Shown: positions 25,008-33,688, numbered from the stretch's first letter. The stretch: 48,802 nt of DNA from Verrucomicrobiota bacterium (GCA_020831625.1 JAFIGD010000039.1:1-48802), one strand, 5' to 3'. Made by a program: numbers and translations. The notes: a model not told the origin generated them from the sequence alone.

Positions 25008-25606
25008 GCGGCGGCCTTCACGGCGTGATGCCCGCGTTTCCAGAGGGTGATCAGGAGGAGCGGGATGAGGGCGGAAAGGAGGTAATACGGAACCGGGGGC
25101 GGGAGGATGTCCAGGCCGACCGCCAGACCGAGAATGCCGAAGACCACCGCGCGGTCGCTTTTGCCCATGGGGCCGTCGTAGCGGCGTTCGCCCCCGAGCA
25201 CCGCGCCCATGAGGCCGGTCATTTCGGTGAGGCCGGCCAGGAGAACGAGGATGACCACGAGGGTGCCCGGCCATGCGGGCAGCCGCGCGAACGGCAGGTA
25301 CAGAAAGGCGTCGGAGAGGACATCGCCGAGTTCGTTGAGGAGGGCTCCGAGGGGCGATTTCATGTTGTGTTCGCGGGCGAGTATGCCGTCGACCGCGTTG
25401 AGGGCCATGCGCAGCAGTAACACGGCCGGGAGGAGGAGCCATGGCAGGCGGGAGGCGGGCGCGAGGGCCATGAACCCTCCGGCGGCCGCGGACAGGCCGA
25501 CGGCGGCGAGGGTGACTTGGTTCGCGGTTACGCCGAGGTCGGCCAGGCGTTGGCAGACCGGGCGCAGGCGGGCCTGGAAGCGGGGTTTGAGATCATAGAC
25601 GGTCAT
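25004..25606 (-). CDS. CDP-alcohol phosphatidyltransferase, YnbA-like
   Basis: A 200-residue membrane protein starting MTVYDLKPRFQARLRPVCQR. The CDP-alcohol signature D-x2-DG-x2-AR-x8-G-x3-D-x3-D appears as ALNAVDGILAREHNMKSPLG with N70 in place of the first Asp, D73 kept, N91 in place of the third Asp and D95 kept. The same Asn substitutions are recalled in E. coli YnbA, so this looks like a subfamily trait and not decay. It should swap CMP on a CDP-diacylglycerol for an unknown alcohol. It is first gene of the three-gene lipid cassette and overlaps the CdsA-like gene by 4 bp. Confidence 0.85.
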   Translation of the reverse strand: MTVYDLKPRFQARLRPVCQRLADLGVTANQVTLAAVGLSAAAGGFMALAPASRLPWLLLPAVLLLRMALNAVDGILAREHNMKSPLGALLNELGDVLSDAFLYLPFARLPAWPGTLVVILVLLAGLTEMTGLMGAVLGGERRYDGPMGKSDRAVVFGILGLAVGLDILPPPVPYYLLSALIPLLLITLWKRGHHAVKAAA

Positions 25607-25683
25607 TCCGCCGGATCTTGCGGGGAAGAGGCCGAAAGCGCAAGGTTAAACGTTTAGGCAGACGCTTAAATTCAGCGGGATTT

Positions 25684-25884
25684 TTATTTCGGCCAGCGGC
25701 CCCATGCGCCGCCGCCGAGGACGATGAGCACGATACCGGCGATCATTTTGCCGACGGACCGGTCCGGCGGGGAGCCGGTAACGGCTTCGGTGAGTTCGCC
25801 CACAGGAGACGCGCCCTCACTATAACCGTAGTAGAGCAGAATCGCGCCAATAATGATCAGACCCAAGCATAGTAATTTATTCAT
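25684..25884 (-). CDS. DUF3185-family small membrane protein
   Basis: A 66-residue protein starting MNKLLCLGLIIIGAILLYYG. Two hydrophobic helices (residues 4-20 and about 47-59) flank a short loop SPVGELTEAVTGSPPDRSVG, which matches DUF3185. The function is unknown. A strong AAGGAG ribosome site precedes the start. The upstream gap 25885-26113 (229 bp) is AT-richer and contains no gene. On the minus strand it has TTGCAC and TACAAT boxes 19 bp apart near 25952-25922 that could serve as its promoter. Confidence 0.8.
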   Translation of the reverse strand: MNKLLCLGLIIIGAILLYYGYSEGASPVGELTEAVTGSPPDRSVGKMIAGIVLIVLGGGAWGRWPK

Positions 25885-26113
25885 AGCCGATGTCTCCTTT
25901 TATGATGTTGTACCAAGGAGCATTGTACAGGAGAGGACCGTGTGCCGTGCAAGAGGAAACTCGTTTTATTTGACAGGATAACCGGATCATCCGGATCGTG
26001 TAAGACGGGGATGTTCTTGAGAAAGGATTTGGGTTGTAATGTGGTATTCAATTCTTAAAGTTCATTTTAGAGATTTTACGGATCGAATTGAAATTTAATG
26101 GAAGGTAAAAGGT

Positions 26114-26566
26114 ATGAAACCATTATTTGAAGATCATAACCGTCCGATTCGGACCGGACTCCGGGTGGCGGGGTTTATTCTTTTGCCTGTCGGCGCGGTG
26201 TTTCTGTTGATCGGGTTGGTTGATTTCTTCTCCGCTTTCGGCGGAGCCGGATTCCCGACTAAGTTTTGGTGCGCGTTTGTCGGTTTGCCTTTAACGGCAG
26301 CGGGCGCGGGATGTCTTCAGGCGGGGTATGCCCGAAAAATCGGGACCTATGTTGCCGGTGAAAGCGTTCCGGTTGTCACAGAATCCGCAAAGCATCTGGT
26401 GCGGGAGTTGCGTCCGGAATTCGGCGGTGGCGCAACATCCCGCAGTGATGCGGCCGCGAACGATTCAGTCGGGCGTATGAAACAGTTAAATGTCTTGAAA
26501 GAAAAAGGGCTGATCAGCGAGAGTGAGTACAATGCCAAACGCGCGGAAATTCTTGAACATCTTTGA
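26114..26566 (+). CDS. Two-helix membrane protein with a SHOCT-like C-terminus
   Basis: A 150-residue protein. Two membrane segments, VAGFILLPVGAVFLLIGLVD (about 18-37) and the FVGLPLTAAGAGCLQAGY region (about 57-75), are followed by a linker and a terminal MKQLNVLKEKGLISESEYNA-KRAEIL segment, the short helical SHOCT motif seen at the ends of many bacterial membrane proteins. The function is unknown. It lies 6 bp before the 2-hydroxyacid dehydrogenase gene in the same direction. Confidence 0.75.
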   Translation: MKPLFEDHNRPIRTGLRVAGFILLPVGAVFLLIGLVDFFSAFGGAGFPTKFWCAFVGLPLTAAGAGCLQAGYARKIGTYVAGESVPVVTESAKHLVRELRPEFGGGATSRSDAAANDSVGRMKQLNVLKEKGLISESEYNAKRAEILEHL

Positions 26567-26572
26567 GACGGC

Positions 26573-27538
26573 ATGAAAATTTACGTGGATTTCAGGCTGC
26601 CGGAGGATGCGTTGTCGTGTTTGCGGGAGGAGACCCGGGCGCATGAGCTGCTTTTTCCTCCGGCGTTATCGGGGACGGTTCTGGAGCCCGGCGGGGTGGA
26701 CGAGGGGTTTTTGGATGCGGAGATCGCTTTGGGACAGCCTTCGCCCGACGCGGTGGCGGTGGCGGAGCGTTTGCGGTGGGTGCATGTGAGCAGTTCGGGG
26801 ATCACGCGCTACGACACCCCGGCGTTTCGGGCTCTGGCGGCGGAAAAAGGCCTTGCGGTGACGAACAGCGCGCATGTTTACAACGAGGCCTGCGCGGAAC
26901 ATGTGCTGAGTTTTATGCTGGCGCAGTCCCGCCGTTTGGCGGAGGGCCTGGCCACGCCCCGGTTTGAATCCGGCGAGGCCTGGCTGCGGCACCGGGGCGG
27001 CTGTGTTCCGCTCCGGGGGCAGTGTGTGTTGATTGTGGGGTTCGGCGCCATTGGCGAACGGCTGGCGGAGCTGCTTGAGCCGTTTGATATGAAGATCACG
27101 GGGTGTCGGCGGATGCCGAGGGGGGATGAGCCGGTGCGGATGGTTCGGGAGGCGGAGCTGCCGGACGCGCTGCGCGGTGCGGATCATGTGGTGAACATCC
27201 TGCCGGACAGTCCCTGGACACGGGGCTTTTTTGATGAGGCGCGTCTGGGCCTTCTGAAGGCCGGCGCGACGTTTTACAACATCGGGCGCGGGGGAACGGT
27301 GAATCAGGAGGCGCTTTTGGAGCGGTTTGCGCGCGATCCCGGCTTTCATGCCTGGCTGGATGTGACGGAGCCGGAGCCATTGCCCGCGGATCATGCGCTG
27401 TGGCGGGAGCCCCGATGTCGGATCACGCCGCATGTGGCGGGCGGGCACCGGGGGGAGGCGTTGACGCTGGTGCGTCATTTTTCGGCCAACCTGCGCCGTT
27501 TTGAGTGCGGCGGGGTGTTGACGGACCGGGTGATGTGA
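26573..27538 (+). CDS. D-isomer-specific 2-hydroxyacid dehydrogenase
   Basis: A 321-residue protein. The NAD-binding motif GFGAIGERLAE begins at residue 156. It is followed by VVNILPDSPWTRGFFD, YNIGRGGTVNQEALL (catalytic Arg in GRGG), AWLDVTEPEPLPADHALW (catalytic Glu) and ITPHVAGGH (catalytic His). These enzymes reduce 2-keto acids to D-2-hydroxy acids or the reverse. The substrate is unknown (glyoxylate, hydroxypyruvate and phosphoglycerate are all possible). It is convergent with the AraC-type regulator, with 34 bp between the stops. Confidence 0.9.
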   Translation: MKIYVDFRLPEDALSCLREETRAHELLFPPALSGTVLEPGGVDEGFLDAEIALGQPSPDAVAVAERLRWVHVSSSGITRYDTPAFRALAAEKGLAVTNSAHVYNEACAEHVLSFMLAQSRRLAEGLATPRFESGEAWLRHRGGCVPLRGQCVLIVGFGAIGERLAELLEPFDMKITGCRRMPRGDEPVRMVREAELPDALRGADHVVNILPDSPWTRGFFDEARLGLLKAGATFYNIGRGGTVNQEALLERFARDPGFHAWLDVTEPEPLPADHALWREPRCRITPHVAGGHRGEALTLVRHFSANLRRFECGGVLTDRVM

Positions 27539-27572
27539 CTGGCCCGCATCGCTCATTCCTGAGATAAGCGGG

Positions 27573-28784
27573 TCAAAACATTCGAACGGTACGGTTTGAG
27601 TGCGCGAAGGGGTGCTGATACTGCTTGCGCCAGTCGCGGGGCGTCATGCCGACGGCCTTGCGGAAGGTGTTGGAGAATGTGGTGGTGTTGGCGTAGCCGC
27701 AGCGGTTGGAGACATCGGCGACGGGGAGGTTGGTTTCGGTAAGCAGCTCCTTGCCGAGCTGGACGCGCATATCGGCGAGGAGCGTGCGTGCCGGAACACC
27801 CACCCCCGTTTCGAAGCGCATTTCCAGGCTTCGCAGTCCGATTTGATTGTCTTTGGCGATTTTTCGAAGCGAGATGGCGTGCCCGCGCCGGAGGCAGCCC
27901 CAGAGTTCGCGGGTGACTTTGCCGATGACGGGGTCCGCACAGGCGTCTCCGGCGGTGGACGCGCGGCGAATGAGACGTTCCGGCGGAATTTTTTTGGAAA
28001 TCCGGCTGATGTTCTTTTTTTGTTGCGCGGCATCCATGAGCAGGGAAAGACCGATGGAGCCCGCGGTCCGGAATCCGGGCAGGATGGACGAGAGGCCGGC
28101 GGTCCGGCGGGGGTCGAAGAGGCTGTCGTGGAGGTTGTCGACTCCGAGGATGCCGGAGGTGTAGATGCGGTCGGGGCAGTGCCGCCGCATCATTTCCATC
28201 ATGGGCCACGCGAGCCAGTCGCTGGCCGTGAATATCCCGGTCGCGGGGGGATGGGCCTCAAGCTCCGGGGCGAGCTGTTCCCAGATTTGTTCCGCGTAGG
28301 CGGAGGGTCCGCAGGGGCTTTTTTTGCGGTCGAGTTCCAAATTGACGACGGTCAGAGATTCGGGGCGGTTTTTCAGGGCTTTTTGAAATCCCTCCAGGCG
28401 CTGGTCACTCCAGGTACGTCCCTTGTATCCCACGGTGATGAGGTGTTCATACTTGCGCTCCAGAAGGTGTTCGGCTGCCATTTTACCCACCGCCCGGTCA
28501 TCGCTTAGGACATTGGCGGCACCGGCAATGGCTCCCCGGGTATTGGAGACGTTGACCACGGGGATTCCGTGGCTTTGGAAGGCTTCAAGCCGTTCTTCCG
28601 ACCAGAGCAGCGCGATCGCGCCGGCCGCATACCGCAGCCCCCCAAGGTCGCGGATATCCTGAATAAAGCAGGGGCAATTCGATTCCACGGCCTGATCGTA
28701 TACGCCAAGGGCCACCTGATTGAGAACCTGTTCGGAGCCGGCGTTCATGTTATAGGGCCGGTAAAGAGCAAAAAAAGAGTCCAT
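27573..28784 (-). CDS. LacI-like sensor/AraC transcription regulator (XylR type)
   Basis: A 403-residue protein. Residues about 1-275 form a periplasmic-binding/LacI-like sensor (IPVVNVSNTRGAIAGAANVL, DDRAVGKMAAEHLLERKYEH, ATGIFTASDWLAWPMMEMMR, GVDNLHDSLFDPRRTAGLSS). The C-terminal about 100 residues are an AraC double helix-turn-helix: ISLRKIAKDNQIGLRSLEMR and LPVADVSNRCGYANTTTFSN-TFRK, ending GMTPRDWRKQY. This domain order is that of XylR, where a sugar controls activation. The ligand here is unknown. It is a multi-copy class in PVC genomes. It is divergent from hisG (163 bp between starts) and convergent with the dehydrogenase, which it may or may not regulate. Confidence 0.88.
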   Translation of the reverse strand: MDSFFALYRPYNMNAGSEQVLNQVALGVYDQAVESNCPCFIQDIRDLGGLRYAAGAIALLWSEERLEAFQSHGIPVVNVSNTRGAIAGAANVLSDDRAVGKMAAEHLLERKYEHLITVGYKGRTWSDQRLEGFQKALKNRPESLTVVNLELDRKKSPCGPSAYAEQIWEQLAPELEAHPPATGIFTASDWLAWPMMEMMRRHCPDRIYTSGILGVDNLHDSLFDPRRTAGLSSILPGFRTAGSIGLSLLMDAAQQKKNISRISKKIPPERLIRRASTAGDACADPVIGKVTRELWGCLRRGHAISLRKIAKDNQIGLRSLEMRFETGVGVPARTLLADMRVQLGKELLTETNLPVADVSNRCGYANTTTFSNTFRKAVGMTPRDWRKQYQHPFAHSNRTVRMF

Positions 28785-28947
28785 GGTGTCCGATTACACC
28801 TGCCCCGGAACTGAATCAAGCCTCTTTATGGCTTCCGCGTCCGGGGATGTTCGAAATCGGTGACTTTTTTTAAGGATTAGACATCGACAAACGGCATCCT
28901 TTTCTTTATCGCTTACTGCCCTTTGATTTACAAACCTTTCTTTTCTT

Positions 28948-29832
28948 ATGTCTGATACCGCCTCTCCTCTAATTCTGGGTCTGCCGAAAGGCAGCCTGCA
29001 GGAATCGACCTACGCGCTTTTCAAAAAAGCGGGGTTCACGATCAGTTCCAGCTCGCGCAGTTATCTGCCGCGGGTGGATGATGACGGCATGGAGATCCGT
29101 CTGATCCGTGCTCAGGAAATGAGCCGGTATGTGGAACTGGGTATGCTGGACGCGGGGCTGACGGGGCACGACTGGATCGTGGAGAACGGGTCGGATGTGC
29201 ACCGGGTCTGCGAACTGCAGTACGCCAAACAGGGGCGGAAACCGGTTCGCTGGGTGGTGGCGGTTCCGGAGAAATCCGACATTCACGAGCCGAAAGATTT
29301 GGAAGGAAAGCGGATCGCCACGGAGGCGGTGGGGATCGCCCGGCGCTGGCTTGAAGAGAACGGCGTGAAGGCCGATGTTGAATTTTCGTGGGGCGCGACC
29401 GAGGTCAAAGCTCCGGAGCTGGTGGACGCGATTGTGGAATTGACCGAGACGGGGAATTCGCTGCGGGCGAACAATCTCCGCATCATGGCGACGATCATGG
29501 AGTCGAACACCTGGTTTATTTGCAGTCACAAGGCCTGGGCGGACGAAACCAAGCGGGCGAAGATTGAGCAGATCGCGATGCTGGTGAACGGGGCGCTGGC
29601 GGCGGAAACCAAAGTTTTACTGAAATTGAATGTGAAAGAGGACGGCCTCGCCGAGGTGATCCGAATTTTGCCTTCACTCCACGCGCCCACCGTGAATTCC
29701 CTGTCCGAATCGGACTGGCACTCTGTGGAAACCGTGGTGGAAGAACATGTTGTGCGGGAAATTATTCCGCAGCTCAAGGCCGCCGGAGCCGAGGGCATTA
29801 TCGAACTCTCGTTGAACAAGATCATTCCCTGA
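28948..29832 (+). CDS. hisG: ATP phosphoribosyltransferase (long form)
   Basis: A 294-residue protein. The first step of histidine biosynthesis joins ATP and PRPP. The catalytic domain includes ILGLPKGSLQESTYALFKKA, LDAGLTGHDWIVENG and EDLEGKRIATEA-type segments, then the PRPP loop region VEFSWGATEVKAPELVDAIV-ELTETG. A C-terminal ACT-like regulatory domain (about 215-294: KVLLKLNVKEDGLAEVIRIL, GAEGIIELSLNKIIP) marks the long, histidine-inhibited, hexameric form that needs no HisZ. There is no clear ribosome site before the ATG (pyrimidine-rich leader). The gene stands alone, with no other his genes in the window. Confidence 0.95.
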   Translation: MSDTASPLILGLPKGSLQESTYALFKKAGFTISSSSRSYLPRVDDDGMEIRLIRAQEMSRYVELGMLDAGLTGHDWIVENGSDVHRVCELQYAKQGRKPVRWVVAVPEKSDIHEPKDLEGKRIATEAVGIARRWLEENGVKADVEFSWGATEVKAPELVDAIVELTETGNSLRANNLRIMATIMESNTWFICSHKAWADETKRAKIEQIAMLVNGALAAETKVLLKLNVKEDGLAEVIRILPSLHAPTVNSLSESDWHSVETVVEEHVVREIIPQLKAAGAEGIIELSLNKIIP

Positions 29833-29881
29833 TCCGGAAAAAGGGAAAACCTTGCTTTAACTTTCAACAAAAGGACCTACG

Positions 29882-29971
29882 ATGGGATCTATTAAGAAAC
29901 AGCGCCGTAAGAAAATGTCCAAGCACAAGCGCCGCAAGCGCAGTCGCAAAGACCGGCACAAAAAGAAATAA
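29882..29971 (+). CDS. 29-residue basic AURKAIP1/COX24-domain protein
   Basis: A tiny open frame, MGSIKKQRRKKMSKHKRRKR plus SRKDRHKKK, of which about two thirds is Lys and Arg. The KKxRRKKMxKHKxRKRxRKxR core is that of the AURKAIP1/COX24 (mS38) C-terminal domain, which also occurs as free mini-proteins in several bacterial phyla and is thought to be ribosome-associated. An AAGGA ribosome site ends about 7 nt upstream. It lies 49 bp after hisG and 28 bp before the TPR lipoprotein gene. It is easily missed by gene finders because of its size. Confidence 0.8.
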   Translation: MGSIKKQRRKKMSKHKRRKRSRKDRHKKK

Positions 29972-29999
29972 AGTTTAACTCCAACCCCGAGGCCCGCGT

Positions 30000-32294
30000 G
30001 TGAAGAATCACAGTTTAACACCAAAACGTAAACGCGGACTTCGGGCGGCAGTTTGTATCGCGGCCCCGACGATCTGGCTTTCGGGATGTGTTTCGTTAAA
30101 CATGTCCGGCGGGCCTTCGTACGGGGATTCCGTGCTGGAGTCACATGCTGAAAAAGCCCTTGAGCCCGCGAATGAACATTTCGCGGAGGCGCTGGCGCAT
30201 TTCAGTCAGGGGCTGATGTATGAGTTCCGGGAGGATCCCGGGGCGGCGCTGGAGCAGTTTCTGCTGGCGATTGAAAAAGATCCGGAGAATGAGACGCTGT
30301 ATTTGCTGACGTCCCGGCGCATGATGGAGCTGGGGGAGGCGGAGCGGGCTTTGACGTTGATGCGGAGACTGCTTGAGCGTGAACCGGAGAATGTTACGGC
30401 GTTGCTGTGGACCTCGAAACTTTATTTGCTGGATGAACAGGAGGAGGCGTCTCTGGAACTGCTGATGCGGCTTCTGGAGCTGGCTCCCGGGATGGAGGCC
30501 CCGTATTTGGAGGCGGCCCGGCTGTATTTGAGACAGGAGGACGCGGACGGGGCGCTGGAGGTGACGCGCCGCGGGACGGAGCGGGCGGAGGAGAACCGCC
30601 GGATTCGTCAGTTTCATGCGGAGCTGTTGTTGCGGGAGGCGGCAAGGGCGGATGAGCCACTGGTCGTTGACAGTCTGCGGGACGAGGCGTTGTCGGTTCT
30701 GAATGAGGGGCGGGAGCGGTATCCGGATCATGCTCCGTTCACCTTTTTGCAGGCGGCGCTGGTCGGGCAGTCCTCGGCGGCGGCCATGCTGCCGCTTTAC
30801 CGGGAGCTGGATGAGGCGACGGGACGTTCGCTGGAGGTTCGCAACACCATTCTGGTTCATTTTGTGCAAAGTCTGGGTGAGAACGCCTCCCAGGCGATAT
30901 TCGTTCTGAACGCCTACTTGCGTGAACATCCGGAGGACCCTTTCGGTCATTTCATGAAGGGATTGCTGTCCGAGTTGGCGCGGCGTCAGGATTTGGCGAT
31001 CGACGCCTATTCCAAAGTGGTTGAGCTGGATCCGGACGAGGTGGACGCGTTTCGCAAGCTGGCGTTGTTTTTGTTTCAGGGGGCCGAACCGAACCGGGCT
31101 CTTCAGGTTCTTGAGACCGCGTTGGAGCATCATCCCGAACATGTGGACCTGCTTTCGCTTGCCGGCGCTTTCGCGTTGAGCGCGGAAAAATTCGAGGCCG
31201 CGGCGCAGGCGCTGGACCGGCTGAACCGGTTGCGGATTCGAGGCGGGGAGGTGGAGGATTTAACGCAGTTTTTCACCCTGCGGGCCATGGCTCTGCTTGC
31301 GGTGGACCGGGCCGCGGAAGCGGTGGAGCCGATGTTTCGCGCGATCGAGTCGGAGGCGGAACTTTTGGAGGAGATCTGGCGGCATCAGATTCGTCTGGTG
31401 TTCCGGGCCGAGGATGACGAGGCGCTGAAAGACCGGAGAGAGCGGGTGTTGATCGACGCGCTGGAACGGCTGGCGAACCGGCGTCCGGAAGACCCGATGA
31501 TTATGCGGCTGCTCGGCAGGACAAATCTTTTCCGCCGCGATTTTGACGCCGCTCTGGAGGCTTTTGAGGAGACGCGCCGGCTTGCGGAGGCGACAGAGGA
31601 TCCCGCGCGCTGGATTCATGAGGACTTTCTGTTTGATTTTGCGTCCACGCTTGAGCGGCTGGGACGGGATGACGAGGCCATGGCCGTGTTTTCGGAGGTG
31701 ATTGAGCTGGATCCGGATCATGCCATGGCGCTGAATTATCTGGCCTATATGTGGGCGGAACGGGCGATAAATCTGGAGCAGGGTTTGCGGTATGTGCAGC
31801 GTGCCTTGCGGCTGGAGCCGCAAAACGGGGCGTACATCGACACGCGGGGATGGATTTTCTATCAGATGGGGCGATATGAGGAGGCATATATTGACCTGAA
31901 GCGTGCCTCGGAGCTGGAGCCGGACGAGTCGGTGATCGCGGAACACATGGGGGATGTGTTGATGAAACTGGAGCGTCCGGTCGAGGCGGCCGGCTATTAC
32001 CGGATCGCGTTGGCCTTGGATGCCGAGGAGCGGGAGGAGATTGTGCGTGAATCCCTGGAGCGGGCCGAGGCGGCGGTGGCGGACATGATTTCGGCGGAGC
32101 GGGAGGAGGCGCGACGGATCGCGGAGGCGACCGCGGCCATGGCCGATGCCGCGGAGGAACCCGCTGAAGAGGATGCCGGTGATGAGGAGGGTGATGAGGA
32201 GGCGGAGCCGGAAACGGATGGGGAATCGGATGAGGATGAAGAGGCGGCAGAGGATAGGGATAACGGCTCTTCAGAGATTAAAGACGTTGATTGA
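30000..32294 (+). CDS. Tetratricopeptide-repeat lipoprotein
   Basis: A 764-residue protein from GTG 30000 with a signal sequence RAAVCIAAPTIWLSGC, whose LSGC lipobox puts the lipidated Cys at about 27. Tandem TPR units cover residues about 45-690, for example GAALEQFLLAIEKDPENETL, AIDAYSKVVELDPDEVDAFR, MAVFSEVIELDPDHAMALNY and QMGRYEEAYIDLKRASELEP. The last about 70 residues are a strongly acidic, probably disordered tail (AEEPAEEDAGDEEGDEEAEP...). It is likely an outer-membrane-anchored protein-interaction scaffold. The function is not known. The 91 bp after it hold only a tandem repeat. Confidence 0.85.
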   Translation: MKNHSLTPKRKRGLRAAVCIAAPTIWLSGCVSLNMSGGPSYGDSVLESHAEKALEPANEHFAEALAHFSQGLMYEFREDPGAALEQFLLAIEKDPENETLYLLTSRRMMELGEAERALTLMRRLLEREPENVTALLWTSKLYLLDEQEEASLELLMRLLELAPGMEAPYLEAARLYLRQEDADGALEVTRRGTERAEENRRIRQFHAELLLREAARADEPLVVDSLRDEALSVLNEGRERYPDHAPFTFLQAALVGQSSAAAMLPLYRELDEATGRSLEVRNTILVHFVQSLGENASQAIFVLNAYLREHPEDPFGHFMKGLLSELARRQDLAIDAYSKVVELDPDEVDAFRKLALFLFQGAEPNRALQVLETALEHHPEHVDLLSLAGAFALSAEKFEAAAQALDRLNRLRIRGGEVEDLTQFFTLRAMALLAVDRAAEAVEPMFRAIESEAELLEEIWRHQIRLVFRAEDDEALKDRRERVLIDALERLANRRPEDPMIMRLLGRTNLFRRDFDAALEAFEETRRLAEATEDPARWIHEDFLFDFASTLERLGRDDEAMAVFSEVIELDPDHAMALNYLAYMWAERAINLEQGLRYVQRALRLEPQNGAYIDTRGWIFYQMGRYEEAYIDLKRASELEPDESVIAEHMGDVLMKLERPVEAAGYYRIALALDAEEREEIVRESLERAEAAVADMISAEREEARRIAEATAAMADAAEEPAEEDAGDEEGDEEAEPETDGESDEDEEAAEDRDNGSSEIKDVD

Positions 32295-32302
32295 GAAATT
32301 AG

Positions 32303-32338
32303 ATTACGATTACGATTAAGATTACGATTAAGATTACG
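32303..32338. repeat. Hexanucleotide tandem repeat GATTAC/GATTAA
   Basis: Six consecutive units in the order GATTAC, GATTAC, GATTAA, GATTAC, GATTAA, GATTAC fill 36 bp of the gap between two convergent genes (TPR lipoprotein and cobC). It is AT-rich in an otherwise GC-rich setting, so it is a simple-sequence repeat that may vary in length. Confidence 0.9.
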
Positions 32339-32385
32339 GCAGGGGAACAGAAAAACCATACCCCACCCCAAAAGGGCTCAAACGT

Positions 32386-32910
32386 TCAGACCTCTAAATG
32401 AAAGGGCTGAAGATGGGGGACGTCGATTTGAAAGAGGTCTTTGGGCGGGTGGTTTTTGAGAATGCCGATGAGGGTGCGGATGACGCCGGCGTGTGTGAAG
32501 ACAATCAGTCGACAGTGTGAGTGGTGAGGAACTTCATCCAGCCAGTTTGAGACCCGCCGGTTCAGGTCGGCCATGGATTCGCCTCCGGGCGGGGATTTTT
32601 CCCAGTAGGCCTCCATCCAGGGGGTCAGTTGATGTTGAGGGATATCATCCCATCGTTTGCCCTCCCACTCGCCGAAGGAGAGTTCCATCAGCTCGGGTGC
32701 ATAGTGAACGGGGAGCTGAGACCAGTGTTCGGCGGGGAGGGCGCAGCGGCGGGAGGGGCTGCTGAATACGGTATCGGATGCGCGGAACAGATCCGCTTTC
32801 AGGGTGTCGAGTTGAGGTTCCCATCCGGGTGCGGGAGGGACATCGAGTTGTCCGTAGCAGGTGCCGGGTGGAAGATCGACGGGCGGGTGACGGATCAGAA
32901 CCAGTTCCAT
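32386..32910 (-). CDS. cobC: Alpha-ribazole phosphatase-like histidine phosphatase
   Basis: A 174-residue protein starting MELVLIRHPPVDLPPGTCYG. It is a histidine-phosphatase fold: the catalytic RH at residues 7-8 (RHP where most have RHG or RHT), CYGQLDVP typical of CobC, ELSFGEWEGKRWDDI, and the second catalytic His in FTHAGVIRTL. CobC dephosphorylates alpha-ribazole 5'-phosphate or adenosylcobalamin 5'-phosphate. The ATG at 32910 overlaps cobS by 16 bp. It is the last gene of the riboswitch operon, which fits a final dephosphorylation step. Confidence 0.88.
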   Translation of the reverse strand: MELVLIRHPPVDLPPGTCYGQLDVPPAPGWEPQLDTLKADLFRASDTVFSSPSRRCALPAEHWSQLPVHYAPELMELSFGEWEGKRWDDIPQHQLTPWMEAYWEKSPPGGESMADLNRRVSNWLDEVPHHSHCRLIVFTHAGVIRTLIGILKNHPPKDLFQIDVPHLQPFHLEV

Positions 32911-33674
32911 GGCATCATGCAAAGGAGATAGAACCAGACCTCGGCCACTTGCTGGGTCGCGCCCAGGGTGTCGCCGGTGTAGCCGCCGATTTTGCGGGTG
33001 AAGAGGGGGGCGAGCACGAATTTGACGAGGAAGAGCAGGGGGAGAAGCAGCAGGGCGGCCGGGGTTCCGAAGAGGGCGAAGGGAATGAGCGTGAAAATCA
33101 GTGCCTGGATCTGTTCGCAACGGGTGGGTTTTCGTTTGGCGATGGGTTTGGATTTGCTTTGGTCCAGGTCTTGGACGTAGTTGTGGGAGGAGACGAAGGT
33201 GCCGGCGAGATAGCGGCTGCCGGTGTGGGCACTGATGAAGACCGCCGCGAGCACACGGGGGGAGACGCTTTCGATGAGGTGGGTGAGGCTGTGGACTTTC
33301 AGCAGGATCAGGAGCAGGATGCCGAGGACACCGTAGGCGCCGATCCGGCTGTCTTTCATGATGGTGAGAATTTGTTCTTTGGTGAATCCCCCGCCGAAGG
33401 CGTCACAGGTGTCGGTAAACCCGTCTTCATGGAAAGCTCCGGTGAGGAGGACCGATGCGCAGATGGAAAGCAGGACGGCGATTTCGGCGGGGAAGAGGTG
33501 CAGGGCCAGCCAGCAGGTGAGCCAGGCGAAGCCGCCGACGATCCAGCCCATAACCGGGAAATATTTTTGGGAGGCGTTGAGGGTGTCCGCGTCGTGATCG
33601 ATGTTTTTCGGGCAGGGCAGCCGGGTGAAAAACATGAGGGCGGTGAAGAACAGGTGGATTTCTCGGCGAATCAT
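32895..33674 (-). CDS. cobS: Adenosylcobinamide-GDP ribazoletransferase (cobalamin synthase)
   Basis: A 259-residue polytopic membrane protein. CobS features are FFTALMFFTRLPCPKN, TGAFHEDGFTDTCDAFGGGF (the acidic active-site motif), ILTIMKDSRIGAYGVLGILL and FTRKIGGYTGDTLGATQQVA-E. It joins adenosylcobinamide-GDP to alpha-ribazole or its phosphate at the inner membrane. It lies 14 bp after cobT and overlaps cobC by 16 bp. The cobU/cobP kinase that makes the GDP form is not in this operon and must lie elsewhere. Confidence 0.95.
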   Translation of the reverse strand: MIRREIHLFFTALMFFTRLPCPKNIDHDADTLNASQKYFPVMGWIVGGFAWLTCWLALHLFPAEIAVLLSICASVLLTGAFHEDGFTDTCDAFGGGFTKEQILTIMKDSRIGAYGVLGILLLILLKVHSLTHLIESVSPRVLAAVFISAHTGSRYLAGTFVSSHNYVQDLDQSKSKPIAKRKPTRCEQIQALIFTLIPFALFGTPAALLLLPLLFLVKFVLAPLFTRKIGGYTGDTLGATQQVAEVWFYLLCMMPWNWF

Positions 33675-33688
33675 AAAAACTTCCCCCG

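Noticed and set aside
28785-28947. Riboswitch or attenuator in front of hisG
   Set aside because: The leader is AT- and pyrimidine-rich, with no His-codon leader peptide and no terminator-antiterminator pair visible.
30141-31142. A 333-codon minus-strand frame inside the TPR lipoprotein gene
   Set aside because: Arg/Gln/Leu/Pro-rich shadow of the TPR coding sequence.
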